52,495 nt of DNA from Ideonella livida (GCF_010499455.1 NZ_JAAGOH010000030.1:1-52495), one strand, 5' to 3'. Shown: positions 25,039-34,258, counted from the stretch's first letter. The notes: generated by a model not told the origin, from the sequence alone. Program-made: numbers and translations.

Positions 25039-27357
25039 ATGCCCCTGCCGACTGCCAACCGCCGCATCCTGCTGATCGACGACATGCCGTCGATCCATGA
25101 GGACTTCCGCAAACTGTTGGCCCCGCACGCGGGCCGGCCGGCCGCGACGGCCGCCGCCAGTACGCTGGACGATGACGAGGCCTGGCTGTTTGGTGACGCC
25201 CCGACGCGGGCCGCCGCCAGCACGGCGCCGGCGGTGCCGCTGGACGCCGACTTTGAGCTGCACTCGGCCCACCAGGGCCAGGAAGGGCTGCGCTGCGTGC
25301 ACGACGCCCTGGCGGCAGACCAGCCCTTTGCCATGGCCTTTGTGGACATGCGCATGCCCCCGGGATGGGACGGGGTGCAGACCATCCAGGCCCTGTGGCA
25401 GGCCGACCCCCAGCTGCAGGTGGTGATCTGCACCGCCTACACCGACCACTCCTGGGCCCAGGTGATGCAGCAGCTGCAGGCCAACGACCGGCTGCTGGTG
25501 GTCAAGAAGCCCTTTGATGCCATCGAGGTGCAGCAGGCCGCGCGGGCGCTGGTGCACAAATGGTCGCTGGCGCGGGCGGCCAACGCCACACGCGAGGGGC
25601 TGGAGCAGGCGGTGGCCGAGCGCACCCAGGCCCTGCGGGTGCACGAGCGCGCGGTCGAGGCCGCGCTGGACCCCATCCTCATCACCGGCCCGGTGGAAGA
25701 GGGCCTGACCATCCGCTACGCCAACCCGGCGTTCCACAAGGTCACGGGCTACACGCCGGACGAGGTGCTGGGCCGCCACCCGCGCTTCCTGGTGGGCCAG
25801 GAGACGGGCCAGGCCGGCCTGCACGGCCTGGGTCGGGCCATCGCCCGTGGCCGGGAAGGCGAGGCGCTGCTGCGCAGCTACCGGCGCGACGGCAGCCTGT
25901 TCTGGAACCAGGTGCGCCTGGCCCCGGTGCCCGACGAGCACGGCCAAGCCACGCACTTCGTGGGCATCCTGCACGACGTGACCGAGGCCCGCGCCCAGGC
26001 CCAGGCCCTGGCGCACCAGGCCCAGCACGACGCCCTGACCGGCCTGCCCAACCGGGTGCTGCTGCAAGACCGGCTGCGCCACGCCATCGCCCAGGCCCGG
26101 CGCGAGCAGACCGGCCTGGCGGTGCTGTGGCTGGACCTCGACCATTTCAAGGACATCAACGACAGCCTGGGCCATGCGGTGGGCGACGCCCTGCTGCAGG
26201 GGCTGGCGCAGCGGCTGCAGTCAGCCGTGCGGGCCTCGGACACGGTGGCGCGGCTGGGGGGCGATGAATTTGTGCTGCTGCTGCCCGGCATCCACCGGCA
26301 GGGCGATGCCGGCACGGTGGCGCGCAAGGTGCTGGCCGCCCTGTCCACGCCCATCCTGGCGCAGGGCCATGCCCTGCGCGCCAGCACCAGCGTGGGGGTG
26401 GCCCTGTTCCCGCAGGATGGCCACGACCCCGAGCAGCTGCTGATGCATGCCGACATCGCCATGTACCGGGCCAAGGCCGAGGGCCGCAACACCTTCCAGT
26501 ACTTCTGCGGCGAGATGAGCCAGGAGGCCCGCGAGCGCGAGGCCCTGACCCAGGAGCTGCACCAGGCGCTGGAGCGCCAGGAGTTCGAGCTGCACTACCA
26601 GCCGCGCTGGTGCCTGGCCAGCGGCCGCATGACCGGGGCCGAAGCCCTGCTGCGCTGGCGCCACCCGCACAAGGGCCTCATCTCGCCGGCTGTCTTCATC
26701 CCGGTGGCCGAGGAGACCGGGTTGATCGTGCCCATCGGCCAGTGGGTGCTGCAGGCCGCCTGCCGGCAGGCCAGCCTGTGGCGGACCCAGGGCGGCCCCG
26801 ATCTGCCGCTGAGCGTGGCGGTCAACGTGTCGGCGCGGCAGTTCCGCCAGCATGACCTGCGGCGCACGGTGGAGCAGGCCCTGGCCGAGACCGGCCTGCC
26901 CGCGCACCAGCTGGAGCTGGAAATCACCGAGAGCCTGATGATGCAGCGCCACGAGGTGGTGGCGGACACGCTGCAGGCCCTGCGCGCCCGCGGCGTGCGA
27001 CTGGCGATCGACGACTTTGGCACCGGCTACGCCAGCCTGAGCTACCTGCGGGACTTCCCGCTCGACCTGCTCAAGATCGACCGCAGCTTTGTGCAGCAAC
27101 TGCATGAACGGGCCACGGATCGCGCCATCGTGCAGGCCGTGCAAAGCCTGGCCCGGGCGATGGCGCTGACCGTGGTGGCCGAAGGCATCGAGACCCAGGC
27201 ACAGCTGGACATGCTGCGCCACCTGGGCTGCGACCAGGCACAAGGCTTTCTGCTGGCCCGGCCGCTGCCGGCCCCGGCGCTGGCCGACTGCTGGGCCCAG
27301 GGGCCGCACCCCTTGCTGAGGGGCGTCACGGCCGCGCCGCCGCCCGGCCCGACCTGA
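25039..27357 (+). CDS. REC-PAS-GGDEF-EAL cyclic-di-GMP signalling protein
   Basis: The 772-residue cytoplasmic protein has four domains. An N-terminal receiver has the acidic pair near residues 12-13 and predicted phospho-acceptor D103 (FVDMRMP); D103 is about 45 residues later than usual because of an Ala/Pro-rich insert near residues 30-70. A PAS/PAC domain spans about 215-325 and a GGDEF domain about 330-490. The A-site is intact (GGDEF at 407-411), with an inhibitory RxxD site at 398-401. The EAL domain (E535-A-L and DDFGTG at 658-663) is also intact, so it may both make and break c-di-GMP. No partner kinase is adjacent. It converges on the methyltransferase gene, 3 bp away. Confidence 0.92.
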   Translation: MPLPTANRRILLIDDMPSIHEDFRKLLAPHAGRPAATAAASTLDDDEAWLFGDAPTRAAASTAPAVPLDADFELHSAHQGQEGLRCVHDALAADQPFAMAFVDMRMPPGWDGVQTIQALWQADPQLQVVICTAYTDHSWAQVMQQLQANDRLLVVKKPFDAIEVQQAARALVHKWSLARAANATREGLEQAVAERTQALRVHERAVEAALDPILITGPVEEGLTIRYANPAFHKVTGYTPDEVLGRHPRFLVGQETGQAGLHGLGRAIARGREGEALLRSYRRDGSLFWNQVRLAPVPDEHGQATHFVGILHDVTEARAQAQALAHQAQHDALTGLPNRVLLQDRLRHAIAQARREQTGLAVLWLDLDHFKDINDSLGHAVGDALLQGLAQRLQSAVRASDTVARLGGDEFVLLLPGIHRQGDAGTVARKVLAALSTPILAQGHALRASTSVGVALFPQDGHDPEQLLMHADIAMYRAKAEGRNTFQYFCGEMSQEAREREALTQELHQALERQEFELHYQPRWCLASGRMTGAEALLRWRHPHKGLISPAVFIPVAEETGLIVPIGQWVLQAACRQASLWRTQGGPDLPLSVAVNVSARQFRQHDLRRTVEQALAETGLPAHQLELEITESLMMQRHEVVADTLQALRARGVRLAIDDFGTGYASLSYLRDFPLDLLKIDRSFVQQLHERATDRAIVQAVQSLARAMALTVVAEGIETQAQLDMLRHLGCDQAQGFLLARPLPAPALADCWAQGPHPLLRGVTAAPPPGPT

Positions 27358-27360
27358 GCG

Positions 27361-28254
27361 TCAGTGCCCGCGGCCGGGCGCCGCGAACGGGTCCGGCCGC
27401 AGCCCCCCCAGGGCCATGAAGCGGCGCAGCGCGTCCAGGTCACGACGCCAGGCCGGCGCCAGGCCCTGGCGCCACTGGCTCAGGGTGGCGAGCTGGCGTG
27501 GGGACAGACCGCGGTACGGCGTCTTGAGCAGCACCAGCAGGGGCACGCCGAAGGTGCTGTGCAGGCGCACGTCTGTTGGCAGCAGGCGGCGGGACAGCTC
27601 GGCAAAGTCCTCCTTGAGGAAGGCGGCCCGCAACGAGTCCTCGAAGTCCTGGGAGAAGCGGCGTGGCTGATGCACCGCGTTCATCCAGGCCACGGTGCGC
27701 ACCGAGGCCAGGCTCTTGAGCCGGCCAAAGTCGCACAGGTAGACCGCGCCCCCCGGGCACAGCACCCGGGCCACCTCCGCCAAGCAGGCCGCCAGGTGGT
27801 CCGAGGTCGGCAGGTGATGCAGGGCCATGGTGCTGACCACGGCGTCCTGGCTGGCGGTGGGCACGGTGCGCAGGTCGGTGATGTCCGCCACCTCGAAGTC
27901 CAGGTTGTCCAGCCGCTGGGCCCGCGCATGCGCCCGCGCCACGTCCAGCATGGGGGCCGACAGGTCCACCCCCAGAAAGCGGGTGTCCGGGTTCAGCCGA
28001 GCCACCTGGGCCAGCTGGGTGGCCGGGCCGCAGGCCAGGTCCAGCACCTGGCGCGCCCCGGCCAGCGTGGCACTGAGGTGGGCGCTGTGAAACAGGTAGG
28101 AGGCGGCCATCACGCCGTCGATGCGGCCGGCATGGGCGTAGTCGCGCACCTGCGCCGGGTCCTCCATCACGCGGTCAGGCTCACATTGACGGACCAGATG
28201 GCGTGGGCCCAAGGTCTCGCGCAGCAGGACGGGAATCAGGGCGGGGCGGAGCAT
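27361..28254 (-). CDS. SAM-dependent class I methyltransferase
   Basis: The 297-residue product has motif I as VLDLACGPATQLAQVA (residues 70-85), an acidic end of strand 2 in FLGVDLSAPML, VADITDL and the post-motif STMALHHLP. This is a UbiE/Methyltransf_11 fold with a C-terminal helical extension of about 100 residues. Its start overlaps the 3' end of the nitroreductase-like gene by 19 bp, so the two genes are co-translated and likely act together, for example modifying one small molecule. The substrate is unknown. Confidence 0.85.
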   Translation of the reverse strand: MLRPALIPVLLRETLGPRHLVRQCEPDRVMEDPAQVRDYAHAGRIDGVMAASYLFHSAHLSATLAGARQVLDLACGPATQLAQVARLNPDTRFLGVDLSAPMLDVARAHARAQRLDNLDFEVADITDLRTVPTASQDAVVSTMALHHLPTSDHLAACLAEVARVLCPGGAVYLCDFGRLKSLASVRTVAWMNAVHQPRRFSQDFEDSLRAAFLKEDFAELSRRLLPTDVRLHSTFGVPLLVLLKTPYRGLSPRQLATLSQWRQGLAPAWRRDLDALRRFMALGGLRPDPFAAPGRGH

Positions 28255-29318
28255 GGGTCAGCAACTTCCAGAAAAGAAGGGGTGGGGCGCCGGCCAGAAC
28301 GGGCGGCGATGCGGGTCGGATGGCCCACCCGCAGCAGCAGGTGCAGCATGCGGTCGGCTGGCAGGCCCATGGCCTGGGCAAGGGCCTGGCCGGCCCGCAA
28401 GGCGCGGTGGGCCGCCGGGCCCACCGTCAGGCCCTGCTGTGCCCGCAAAGGCAGGTCCACCCCGGCATAGCAGGGCTGCACCGCCAGGCCCAGCCGCTGG
28501 CAGGCCAGCCACAGGCGCAGCAGGGTACGGCCGGCGTCCCAGGCGGCATCCTCGGCCTGCGGGCCACATAGGGCTACCCAGGTGGCACCGCGGCGCAGGG
28601 GCCAGCTGCCGCCCAGCGCCAGCAGACGGCACAGTCCCAGCGGCGCCAGCCGTCGCAGGCGGCACCCGCGGCCCAACCAGCGCAGCAGCGCACCGCCGCC
28701 CGGGGGCAGGTGCAGGGTATCCAGACCAATGCCGTCAGGCGGTGGCACCGGCCCGCGGGTCCAGCGCAGGTGGGTGAACAGGCGCCGTTGCAGTTCCGGC
28801 TCGGCCAGGCGCAGGGCCTCGCAGGTGGTGAGGGCCCGCACCACCGCGGGGGCCGCGGCCGGCGCGGCCACCTGCAAAGAGATGGGGCCCTGCGGCAGGA
28901 CCGGCGGCAGGTCCGGCGCAGACGGCGCGGGCTGGGCAAACGGGTGACGATTGGTCTGGCGCTGGCGCAACTCGTGCAGGACCGGCAGCGCCACGGGCGC
29001 ATGCACATCGTGTACGGTCAATTGCCAGGGCGCACGGGGCTCGGGGGCATGCCAGTCGGCCTGACGGGTCACCCGGGCCCCGGCCAGCAGATGCAGGCTC
29101 TCGTGCAAGGTGCCGGCGGCCAGCAGGGTCTCATGGGCCCAGGGTCCGGCGACCTCGGGCAGGGCGGCATGCTTCAGGTGCAGCGTGCCGCCTTGCAGGG
29201 TCAGGCGCCAGGGCTGGGCGTTCTCGGCCGAAGGGCTGCACCGGACGGCCTCGACCAGCGCGTCCAGGGGGTTCAGCGCGGCAAGGGAATCCAGGGCCGC
29301 GGGAAGCGAAAAGGCCAT
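28236..29318 (-). CDS. Nitroreductase-like (Acg-type) flavoprotein
   Basis: The 360-residue product has RCSPSAENAQPWRL near residue 27, the FMN-phosphate-binding Arg/Ser and Asn-x-Gln-Pro-Trp motif of the nitroreductase superfamily. A long middle insertion and a C-terminal half with AGRTLLRLWLACQRLGLAVQPCYAG follow. The size and low conservation fit the Acg-like branch, whose members bind FMN but often lack activity on standard substrates. The gene is first in a two-gene operon with the methyltransferase (19-bp overlap). Nothing upstream within 500 bp links it to other genes. Confidence 0.7.
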   Translation of the reverse strand: MAFSLPAALDSLAALNPLDALVEAVRCSPSAENAQPWRLTLQGGTLHLKHAALPEVAGPWAHETLLAAGTLHESLHLLAGARVTRQADWHAPEPRAPWQLTVHDVHAPVALPVLHELRQRQTNRHPFAQPAPSAPDLPPVLPQGPISLQVAAPAAAPAVVRALTTCEALRLAEPELQRRLFTHLRWTRGPVPPPDGIGLDTLHLPPGGGALLRWLGRGCRLRRLAPLGLCRLLALGGSWPLRRGATWVALCGPQAEDAAWDAGRTLLRLWLACQRLGLAVQPCYAGVDLPLRAQQGLTVGPAAHRALRAGQALAQAMGLPADRMLHLLLRVGHPTRIAARSGRRPTPSFLEVADPCSAPP

Positions 29319-29817
29319 GTGCCGAGCATGCCGCAGGCCGCGCCAGCGCCTGCGCCGCCGCCTGTCGAGCGCCAGAGGCAGTTTGTTGAACCACCGCCCG
29401 GCGATGTGGAGCAGCTGCCCGTCCCACTTCCAGGCGTACTGGAAGACATCTAGGTGCCGCCACGAGCGGTGGTGTCGAGCTTGACGTCCTCGACCCCCCA
29501 GGGCCGGTGCAATGCCGGTGCGCAGGTGGACAACGCTTCGACTTCGACGCTCATCGGCTCAGTCCTGTCTCCACGCCCCTCAACTGGGGTCTACCGGCCG
29601 GCATTCCCAATGTGGGGTTCCACACGCCCGTCCGGCCCGGGCCGTTCCAGCCGCCCGGCAACGTTGGGGCCAGCCCGGTCAACGTGACCGGCACGGCCAA
29701 GGCGCGCAAGCCATTCCGGGGAAGAGGAAAGCGGCAACCAGGCATGGGGCGGGCCACGCGCAGTGGGCGACGTGGCCGAAGGTGATCATCCCGCCATGGC
29801 GCCGCACTGTCGCGCGC
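29319..29817. other. Non-genic stretch with possible gene remnants
   Basis: These 499 bp contain no recognisable gene. Two plus-strand frames look more protein-like than random: 29330-29453, Pro-rich and ending in PLPGVLEDI and a stop, and 29462-29750, with segments such as VELDVLDPPGPVQ and PAGIPNVGFHTPVRPGPF. Neither has a good start, and I cannot place them in a family. They could be pieces of a deleted gene. Confidence 0.3.
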
Positions 29818-30504
29818 TCACCAGGGCACCTCCACCTTCTGCACATCGCGGTGCTGGGCGATGTAGAGCGAAGGCAGGAAGCGTGAAAGGAAGGTGAACT
29901 CGTTGTAGCAGTGCTGCAGCAGGGCGGTGCCAAAACGGTCGGGCAGCATCTGTTCAATGGCCTCGGGGCTGTGGCCGGCGGCAGGCAGGTCCTGGCCCAT
30001 GAAGAAGTGGCTGCGCAGCGCGCAGCCCCAGGGCGTGTCGCGGACGATGTGCAGCAGCCGGCCGCCCAGCAGGCGGCCGTCGGGCAGGCGCGGGGCGTCC
30101 CAGCCCATGCCGGTGCGGCCACACACCGCGCCGCTGATGCGGCCTTCGGCCCGGGCCTGCTGCACGGCCTGAGGGTCGAAGAACTCGGTCTCGTCGCGGA
30201 ACTGGATGAGCAGCTGGGCCTTGGGCTCACCGGTGAAGAATTCCTCCACCACATGGGTGCTGCCCACATGGGTGTCGGGTGTGCCCCCCTCCCAGGCGCT
30301 GGAGACATGGTCCACCGGGTGCCACCAGATGTAGCGCTCGGTGTCCGGGCGGGAGCGGAACCACCACTCGAACATGGCGCCGTTGCAGCGGTGCAGGTCG
30401 GTGCGGCAGGCCACGTGCAGCACGCCGTCGGGCAGGCGTTCGTAGCCAGTCTCCAGGCGCAGGGGCTCGGGGTGCAGCAGGGCATTGACTTCGTCGAGTC
30501 GCAT
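29818..30504 (-). CDS. DAPG hydrolase (PhlG)-family C-C hydrolase
   Basis: The 228-residue product has the PhlG/phloretin-hydrolase layout: FEWWFRSRPDTERYIWWHPVDH around residues 45-66, EE at 87-88 and a C-terminal HxxxE (H198, E202). These correspond to the zinc ligands His, Glu, His and Glu of 2,4-diacetylphloroglucinol hydrolase. Characterised members cleave an aryl-ketone carbon-carbon bond hydrolytically. The ATG at 30504 is used although the frame is open to 30579. It is the last gene of the leftward operon, 71 bp after the Liv-type ATPase gene. The physiological substrate is unlikely to be DAPG itself and is unknown. Confidence 0.82.
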   Translation of the reverse strand: MRLDEVNALLHPEPLRLETGYERLPDGVLHVACRTDLHRCNGAMFEWWFRSRPDTERYIWWHPVDHVSSAWEGGTPDTHVGSTHVVEEFFTGEPKAQLLIQFRDETEFFDPQAVQQARAEGRISGAVCGRTGMGWDAPRLPDGRLLGGRLLHIVRDTPWGCALRSHFFMGQDLPAAGHSPEAIEQMLPDRFGTALLQHCYNEFTFLSRFLPSLYIAQHRDVQKVEVPW

Positions 30505-30575
30505 GGGCTTGTCTCCGTCTTGGGTTGTCGTGCGGCGCAATGCCGACGCGCCGGGTTGGGAAGTCTGGAAGATCG

Positions 30576-32366
30576 TCAATCGGCGGTGCCGATGTAGAGG
30601 TGGCGCAGGCGTGGGTCCTCGCGCACGGCACGCGCCGGGCCCGACAGGGCGAAGCGGCCATGCTCCATGACATGCACCTCATCGGCCAGGGCCAGGGCGC
30701 GCTCCACGTCCTGCTCCACGATGAGCATGGTCAAACCGGCGGCCTTGAGCTGGGCCAGGGCCTGGTAGAGCCGATCCATCATCACCGGGGCCAGGCCCAG
30801 GCTGATCTCGTCAAAGACCACCAGGCGCGGACGGGCCATGAGGGCGCGGCCAATGGCCAGCATCTGCTGCTGCCCGCCCGACATGCTGGTGCCAGGCTGG
30901 TGGGCGCGCTCGGCCAGGTCTGGGAACAGCGCCTGCACCTGCGCCAGCCGGGCCTGGCGCTCAGGCGCCGGCAGCTTGCGCGCGGGCAGCAGCAGGTTCT
31001 CCTGCACGCTCAGGTTGGGAAAGATGCGCCGACCCTCCAGGCACTGGGCCAAGCCCAGGCGGGCAATGTGGTGGGCGGGGCGGCCGGTCACGTCCTGCCC
31101 GTCCACCCACAGCTGGCCGGCGCTGGGTGCCAGCGCGCCGCCAATGACCTGGGCCAGGGTGGTCTTGCCCGCCCCGTTGGTGCCCAAAATGGCCACCACC
31201 TGCCCGGGCCGCACCTGCAGGTCGATGCCGTTGAGCACCCGCGCCTGGCCATAGCCGGCGTGCACGCCCTGAAGTGCCAGCAGCGGCGTGTCGGCGGCCG
31301 GCACGCCAGGCGCCGGGCGCGGGGCCACCAGACCCTGCAACCCCGCCAGGCGGGCGGCGGCCGGGTTGCCCGGTACAGCCCTGGCGCCGGGCTGCACCTC
31401 ACCGGGCAGCTCGCCGGGCAGCGGCACCCAGCCGCTCGATCCCGCGTCGGATCCACTGGCGGATCCGCCAGCGGCGGCGCCAGGGCTTGCAGAATCCGCA
31501 GGCGCCGTGTTGCCCGCCCCGCCTTGCCCTGTGCCCAGGTAGACCGCGGCCACCTCATCGCTGGCCAGCACCTGCTGCACCGGGCCCTGGGCGAACAGCT
31601 TGCCAAAGTGGATCACCATGAGCCGGTCGCAGCATTCCTTGACCACCCGCAGCACATGCTCGATGAGGATGATGCCGGGCACTTCGGCGCGCAGGCTGCG
31701 GATCAGGGCGATGAGCTCGCTGACTTCGGCGTCCACCAGGCCGGCGCCCACCTCATCCAGCAGCAGCAGCTGGGGTTCCAGCGCCAGGGCGCGGGCCACC
31801 TCCAGGCGCTTGCGGCGCAGCAGGGGCAGGCTGCGGGCGGGGCCGTGGGCGGCGTCGGCCAGGCCGCAGCGAGCCAGGATGCGGTCGCAGGCGGCCTCGG
31901 CCTCGGCGCGGGAGCCCCAGGGGTGCAGGGCAAAGCGCGCGGCCAGCAGGTTTTCGCGCACGGTCATGTCCAGAAAGGGGCGCGGGATCTGGTAGGTGCG
32001 GCCCACGCCGCGGCGCGCCCGCTCGGAGGCGGCCAGGGCGGTGACGTCCTCACCGGCCAGCACGATGCGCCCGGCGCTGGGCGCCAGCGCCCCGCCCAGC
32101 AGGCCGATGAGTGTGGACTTGCCCGCGCCGTTGGGGCCGATGATGCCCAGCACCTCGCCGGCATCCAGTTGCAGGCTGACCTGGTCGGTGGCCACCACCC
32201 CGCCATAGCGCTTGACCAGGCCCTCGGCCTGCAGCAGGCGGGTGCCCGGGGCGGGCCGGGGGCGGCCGGTGGGGGTGGCGGGGGTGGTCAAGGCAGGGGA
32301 CGTCATGGCAGAAGGGGGCAAGGTCATCGGGTCACGGCGGGCGGCGCCCGCCAGGGGGGTGTTCAT
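30576..32366 (-). CDS. Fused LivG-LivF branched-chain-type ABC transporter ATPase
   Basis: The 596-residue protein carries two complete ATPase domains. The N-terminal LivG-like domain has Walker A GPNGAGKS at 77-84 and the YQIPRPF segment typical of LivG. The C-terminal LivF-like domain has Walker A GTNGAGKT at 395-402 and a SGGQQQMLAIGRALM signature. An Ala/Pro/Gly-rich linker of roughly 60-70 residues joins them. Normally LivG and LivF are separate. The start overlaps the LivM stop in an ATGA arrangement. The fusion would form the ATPase pair as one chain at the inner membrane, powering uptake by LivH/LivM. Confidence 0.93.
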   Translation of the reverse strand: MNTPLAGAARRDPMTLPPSAMTSPALTTPATPTGRPRPAPGTRLLQAEGLVKRYGGVVATDQVSLQLDAGEVLGIIGPNGAGKSTLIGLLGGALAPSAGRIVLAGEDVTALAASERARRGVGRTYQIPRPFLDMTVRENLLAARFALHPWGSRAEAEAACDRILARCGLADAAHGPARSLPLLRRKRLEVARALALEPQLLLLDEVGAGLVDAEVSELIALIRSLRAEVPGIILIEHVLRVVKECCDRLMVIHFGKLFAQGPVQQVLASDEVAAVYLGTGQGGAGNTAPADSASPGAAAGGSASGSDAGSSGWVPLPGELPGEVQPGARAVPGNPAAARLAGLQGLVAPRPAPGVPAADTPLLALQGVHAGYGQARVLNGIDLQVRPGQVVAILGTNGAGKTTLAQVIGGALAPSAGQLWVDGQDVTGRPAHHIARLGLAQCLEGRRIFPNLSVQENLLLPARKLPAPERQARLAQVQALFPDLAERAHQPGTSMSGGQQQMLAIGRALMARPRLVVFDEISLGLAPVMMDRLYQALAQLKAAGLTMLIVEQDVERALALADEVHVMEHGRFALSGPARAVREDPRLRHLYIGTAD

Positions 32367-33358
32367 GGCCGCCCTCCTCGCGCACGCCGGGCCAACGCCT
32401 GCTCCAGCAGGCCGGCCAGGCCCTGGGGCGCACGGCGGATGACCACGATCAGGATCAACCCGGTGATGGCCAGGTGCAGGGCCGGGGCGTCGGCCAGCAG
32501 CTCGGAGAGGGCCAGCACAAACACCGCGCCCAGCGCCGGCCCGGCGCGCCGGCCCTGCCCGCCGATGATGACCACCGAGAGCACGGCCACCGTCCAGCCC
32601 ATGCCAAAGGTGGCGTAGGGCTCCACCGTGCCCAGCTTCAGCGCCTGCAGGCCGCCGGCCAGGCCGGTGAGCGCGCTGGCCAGCATGAACACCAGCAACT
32701 TGATGCGGAAGGGGCGCACGCCCATCTGGCAGGCCGCGTCCTCGTCATCGCGCACGGCGCGCAGCAACAGGCCCAGGCGCGAGGCGGTCAAGCCGCTCAT
32801 GAGCAGGGTGGTGGCGGCCAGCAGGCCCAGCGCCCACTGCAGCAGGTGGCGGCTGTCGGGCGGATCGGCCGCCAGGAACAGGCCGGTGGCCCCGCCAAAG
32901 GGCGCGAAATTGACCATGAACAGGCGCAGCGCTTCGGCCAGGGCCAGGGTGCCCACGGTGAAGTACAGGCCGCGCAGGCGAAACACCGCCCGTGACACCA
33001 GTGCCGCCAGCCCGGCGGCGCCCAGCGCGCTCAGCGCCCAGGCGGCCGGCCAGGGCCAGCCAGCCTGGTTGCACAGGCCCACCAGCACATAGGCGCCCAC
33101 ACCAAAGAACGAGGCCGTGCCCAGCGAGACCAGGCCGCCGTAGCCGGCGAGCAGGTTCCAGGCCTCGGCCAACACAATGAGCAGGGCCAGGCGAAAACCC
33201 AGCTCCACCACGTAGTCCGACGCCTGGGTGGCGCCCAGGGCCAGTGCGGCCCAGGCCAGGGCCAGGCCCAGCAGGGCGCCGGCCGGGCCGCGCCAGATCG
33301 GGACCTGGGATGAGGCGGCCGGCGCCAGCACGGCGCCGCCCGGAAGATGCGTGGCCAT
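32363..33358 (-). CDS. Branched-chain-type ABC transporter permease (LivM-like)
   Basis: The 331-residue inner-membrane permease has 8-10 hydrophobic segments and LivM signatures: AEAWNLLAGYGGLVSLGTASFFGVGAY and the ATPase-contacting loop LLRAVRDDEDAACQMGVRPFRIKLLVFMLASALTG (read across residues 205-240). The ATG at 33358 overlaps the LivH stop by one base (TGATG), favouring it over the longer open frame to 33457. With LivH it forms the transmembrane channel for a small acid or amino-acid-like compound. Confidence 0.93.
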   Translation of the reverse strand: MATHLPGGAVLAPAASSQVPIWRGPAGALLGLALAWAALALGATQASDYVVELGFRLALLIVLAEAWNLLAGYGGLVSLGTASFFGVGAYVLVGLCNQAGWPWPAAWALSALGAAGLAALVSRAVFRLRGLYFTVGTLALAEALRLFMVNFAPFGGATGLFLAADPPDSRHLLQWALGLLAATTLLMSGLTASRLGLLLRAVRDDEDAACQMGVRPFRIKLLVFMLASALTGLAGGLQALKLGTVEPYATFGMGWTVAVLSVVIIGGQGRRAGPALGAVFVLALSELLADAPALHLAITGLILIVVIRRAPQGLAGLLEQALARRARGGRP

Positions 33359-34233
33359 CAGCGGCCTCCTTTCGACACCAGACCGGTGGGCCGCAGCGCC
33401 AGCACCACCAGGAACAGAACCAGGCCCACCAGGTCGCGGTAGCCGTCGCCCCACCACAGGGCCCCGGCGCTTTGCAGCAGGCCCATGGCCATGCCCGCCA
33501 GCAGGGTGCCCAGGATGTGGCCGATGCCGCCCAACACCACCACCGCCAGGCTGATGAGCAGGTAGGTGGCGCCGCCACTGGGGTTGAACGAGAAGGCGGT
33601 GCCCAGCAGCACCCCGCCCATGGCGGCGCAGGCCGCCCCCAGGGCGAAGGCCAAGGCATGCACGCGTCGGACGTCCACCCCGCAGGCCGCCGCGGCAGCG
33701 GGGTCGGCCGCACTGGCGCGCAGTGCCCGGCCAAAACCGGTGTGCGCCACCAGGCCATGCACGGCCAGCACCAGCGCCGCCGACAGGCCAAAGCCCAGCA
33801 GGTAGAGCCAGGGCACCGTGACCGGGCCCAGGTGCAGGGCGCGGGCGGCGTAGGGCAGGTCGATGCTGCGGCTGTCGGCGCTGAAGACCTGCACGAACAG
33901 GTTCTGCAGGATGATGGACACGCCGAACATGGTCATCATGGGCGCCTCCATGCCCTTGCCGGCCAGGGGCGCCACCAGCAGGCGTTGCAGCGGCCAGGCC
34001 AGGGCCGCCATGGCCAGGCCCACCAGGGGCAGCGCCAGCAGCGGATCCAGCCCGGTGAAGGCCAGCAGGTAAAAGCCCAGGTAGGCACCCAGCACCAGAA
34101 ACTCGCCGTGGGCCAGGTTCACCAGGCGCATCACCCCCAGCGCCACCGACAGGCCCAGCGCGGTCAAGGCCAACATGCCGCCCAGCAGCAGGCCCGAGGC
34201 CAGGCTGCTGGCGACCACCTCAGGATGAGGCAT
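33358..34233 (-). CDS. Branched-chain-type ABC transporter permease (LivH-like)
   Basis: The 291-residue inner-membrane permease has the LivH hallmarks: GVMRLVNLAHGEFLVLGAY early on and GFGRALRASAADPAAAAACGVDVRRVHALAFALG for the ATPase-contact loop. Two in-frame ATGs occur at 34239 and 34233. The Shine-Dalgarno sequence AAGGAG (34245-34240) abuts the first and is 6 bp from the second, so 34233 is the real start. The gene follows the binding-protein gene after 25 bp and overlaps livM. Confidence 0.93.
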   Translation of the reverse strand: MPHPEVVASSLASGLLLGGMLALTALGLSVALGVMRLVNLAHGEFLVLGAYLGFYLLAFTGLDPLLALPLVGLAMAALAWPLQRLLVAPLAGKGMEAPMMTMFGVSIILQNLFVQVFSADSRSIDLPYAARALHLGPVTVPWLYLLGFGLSAALVLAVHGLVAHTGFGRALRASAADPAAAAACGVDVRRVHALAFALGAACAAMGGVLLGTAFSFNPSGGATYLLISLAVVVLGGIGHILGTLLAGMAMGLLQSAGALWWGDGYRDLVGLVLFLVVLALRPTGLVSKGGR

Positions 34234-34258
34234 GGTCATCTCCTTGCGTCGTTTGCGC

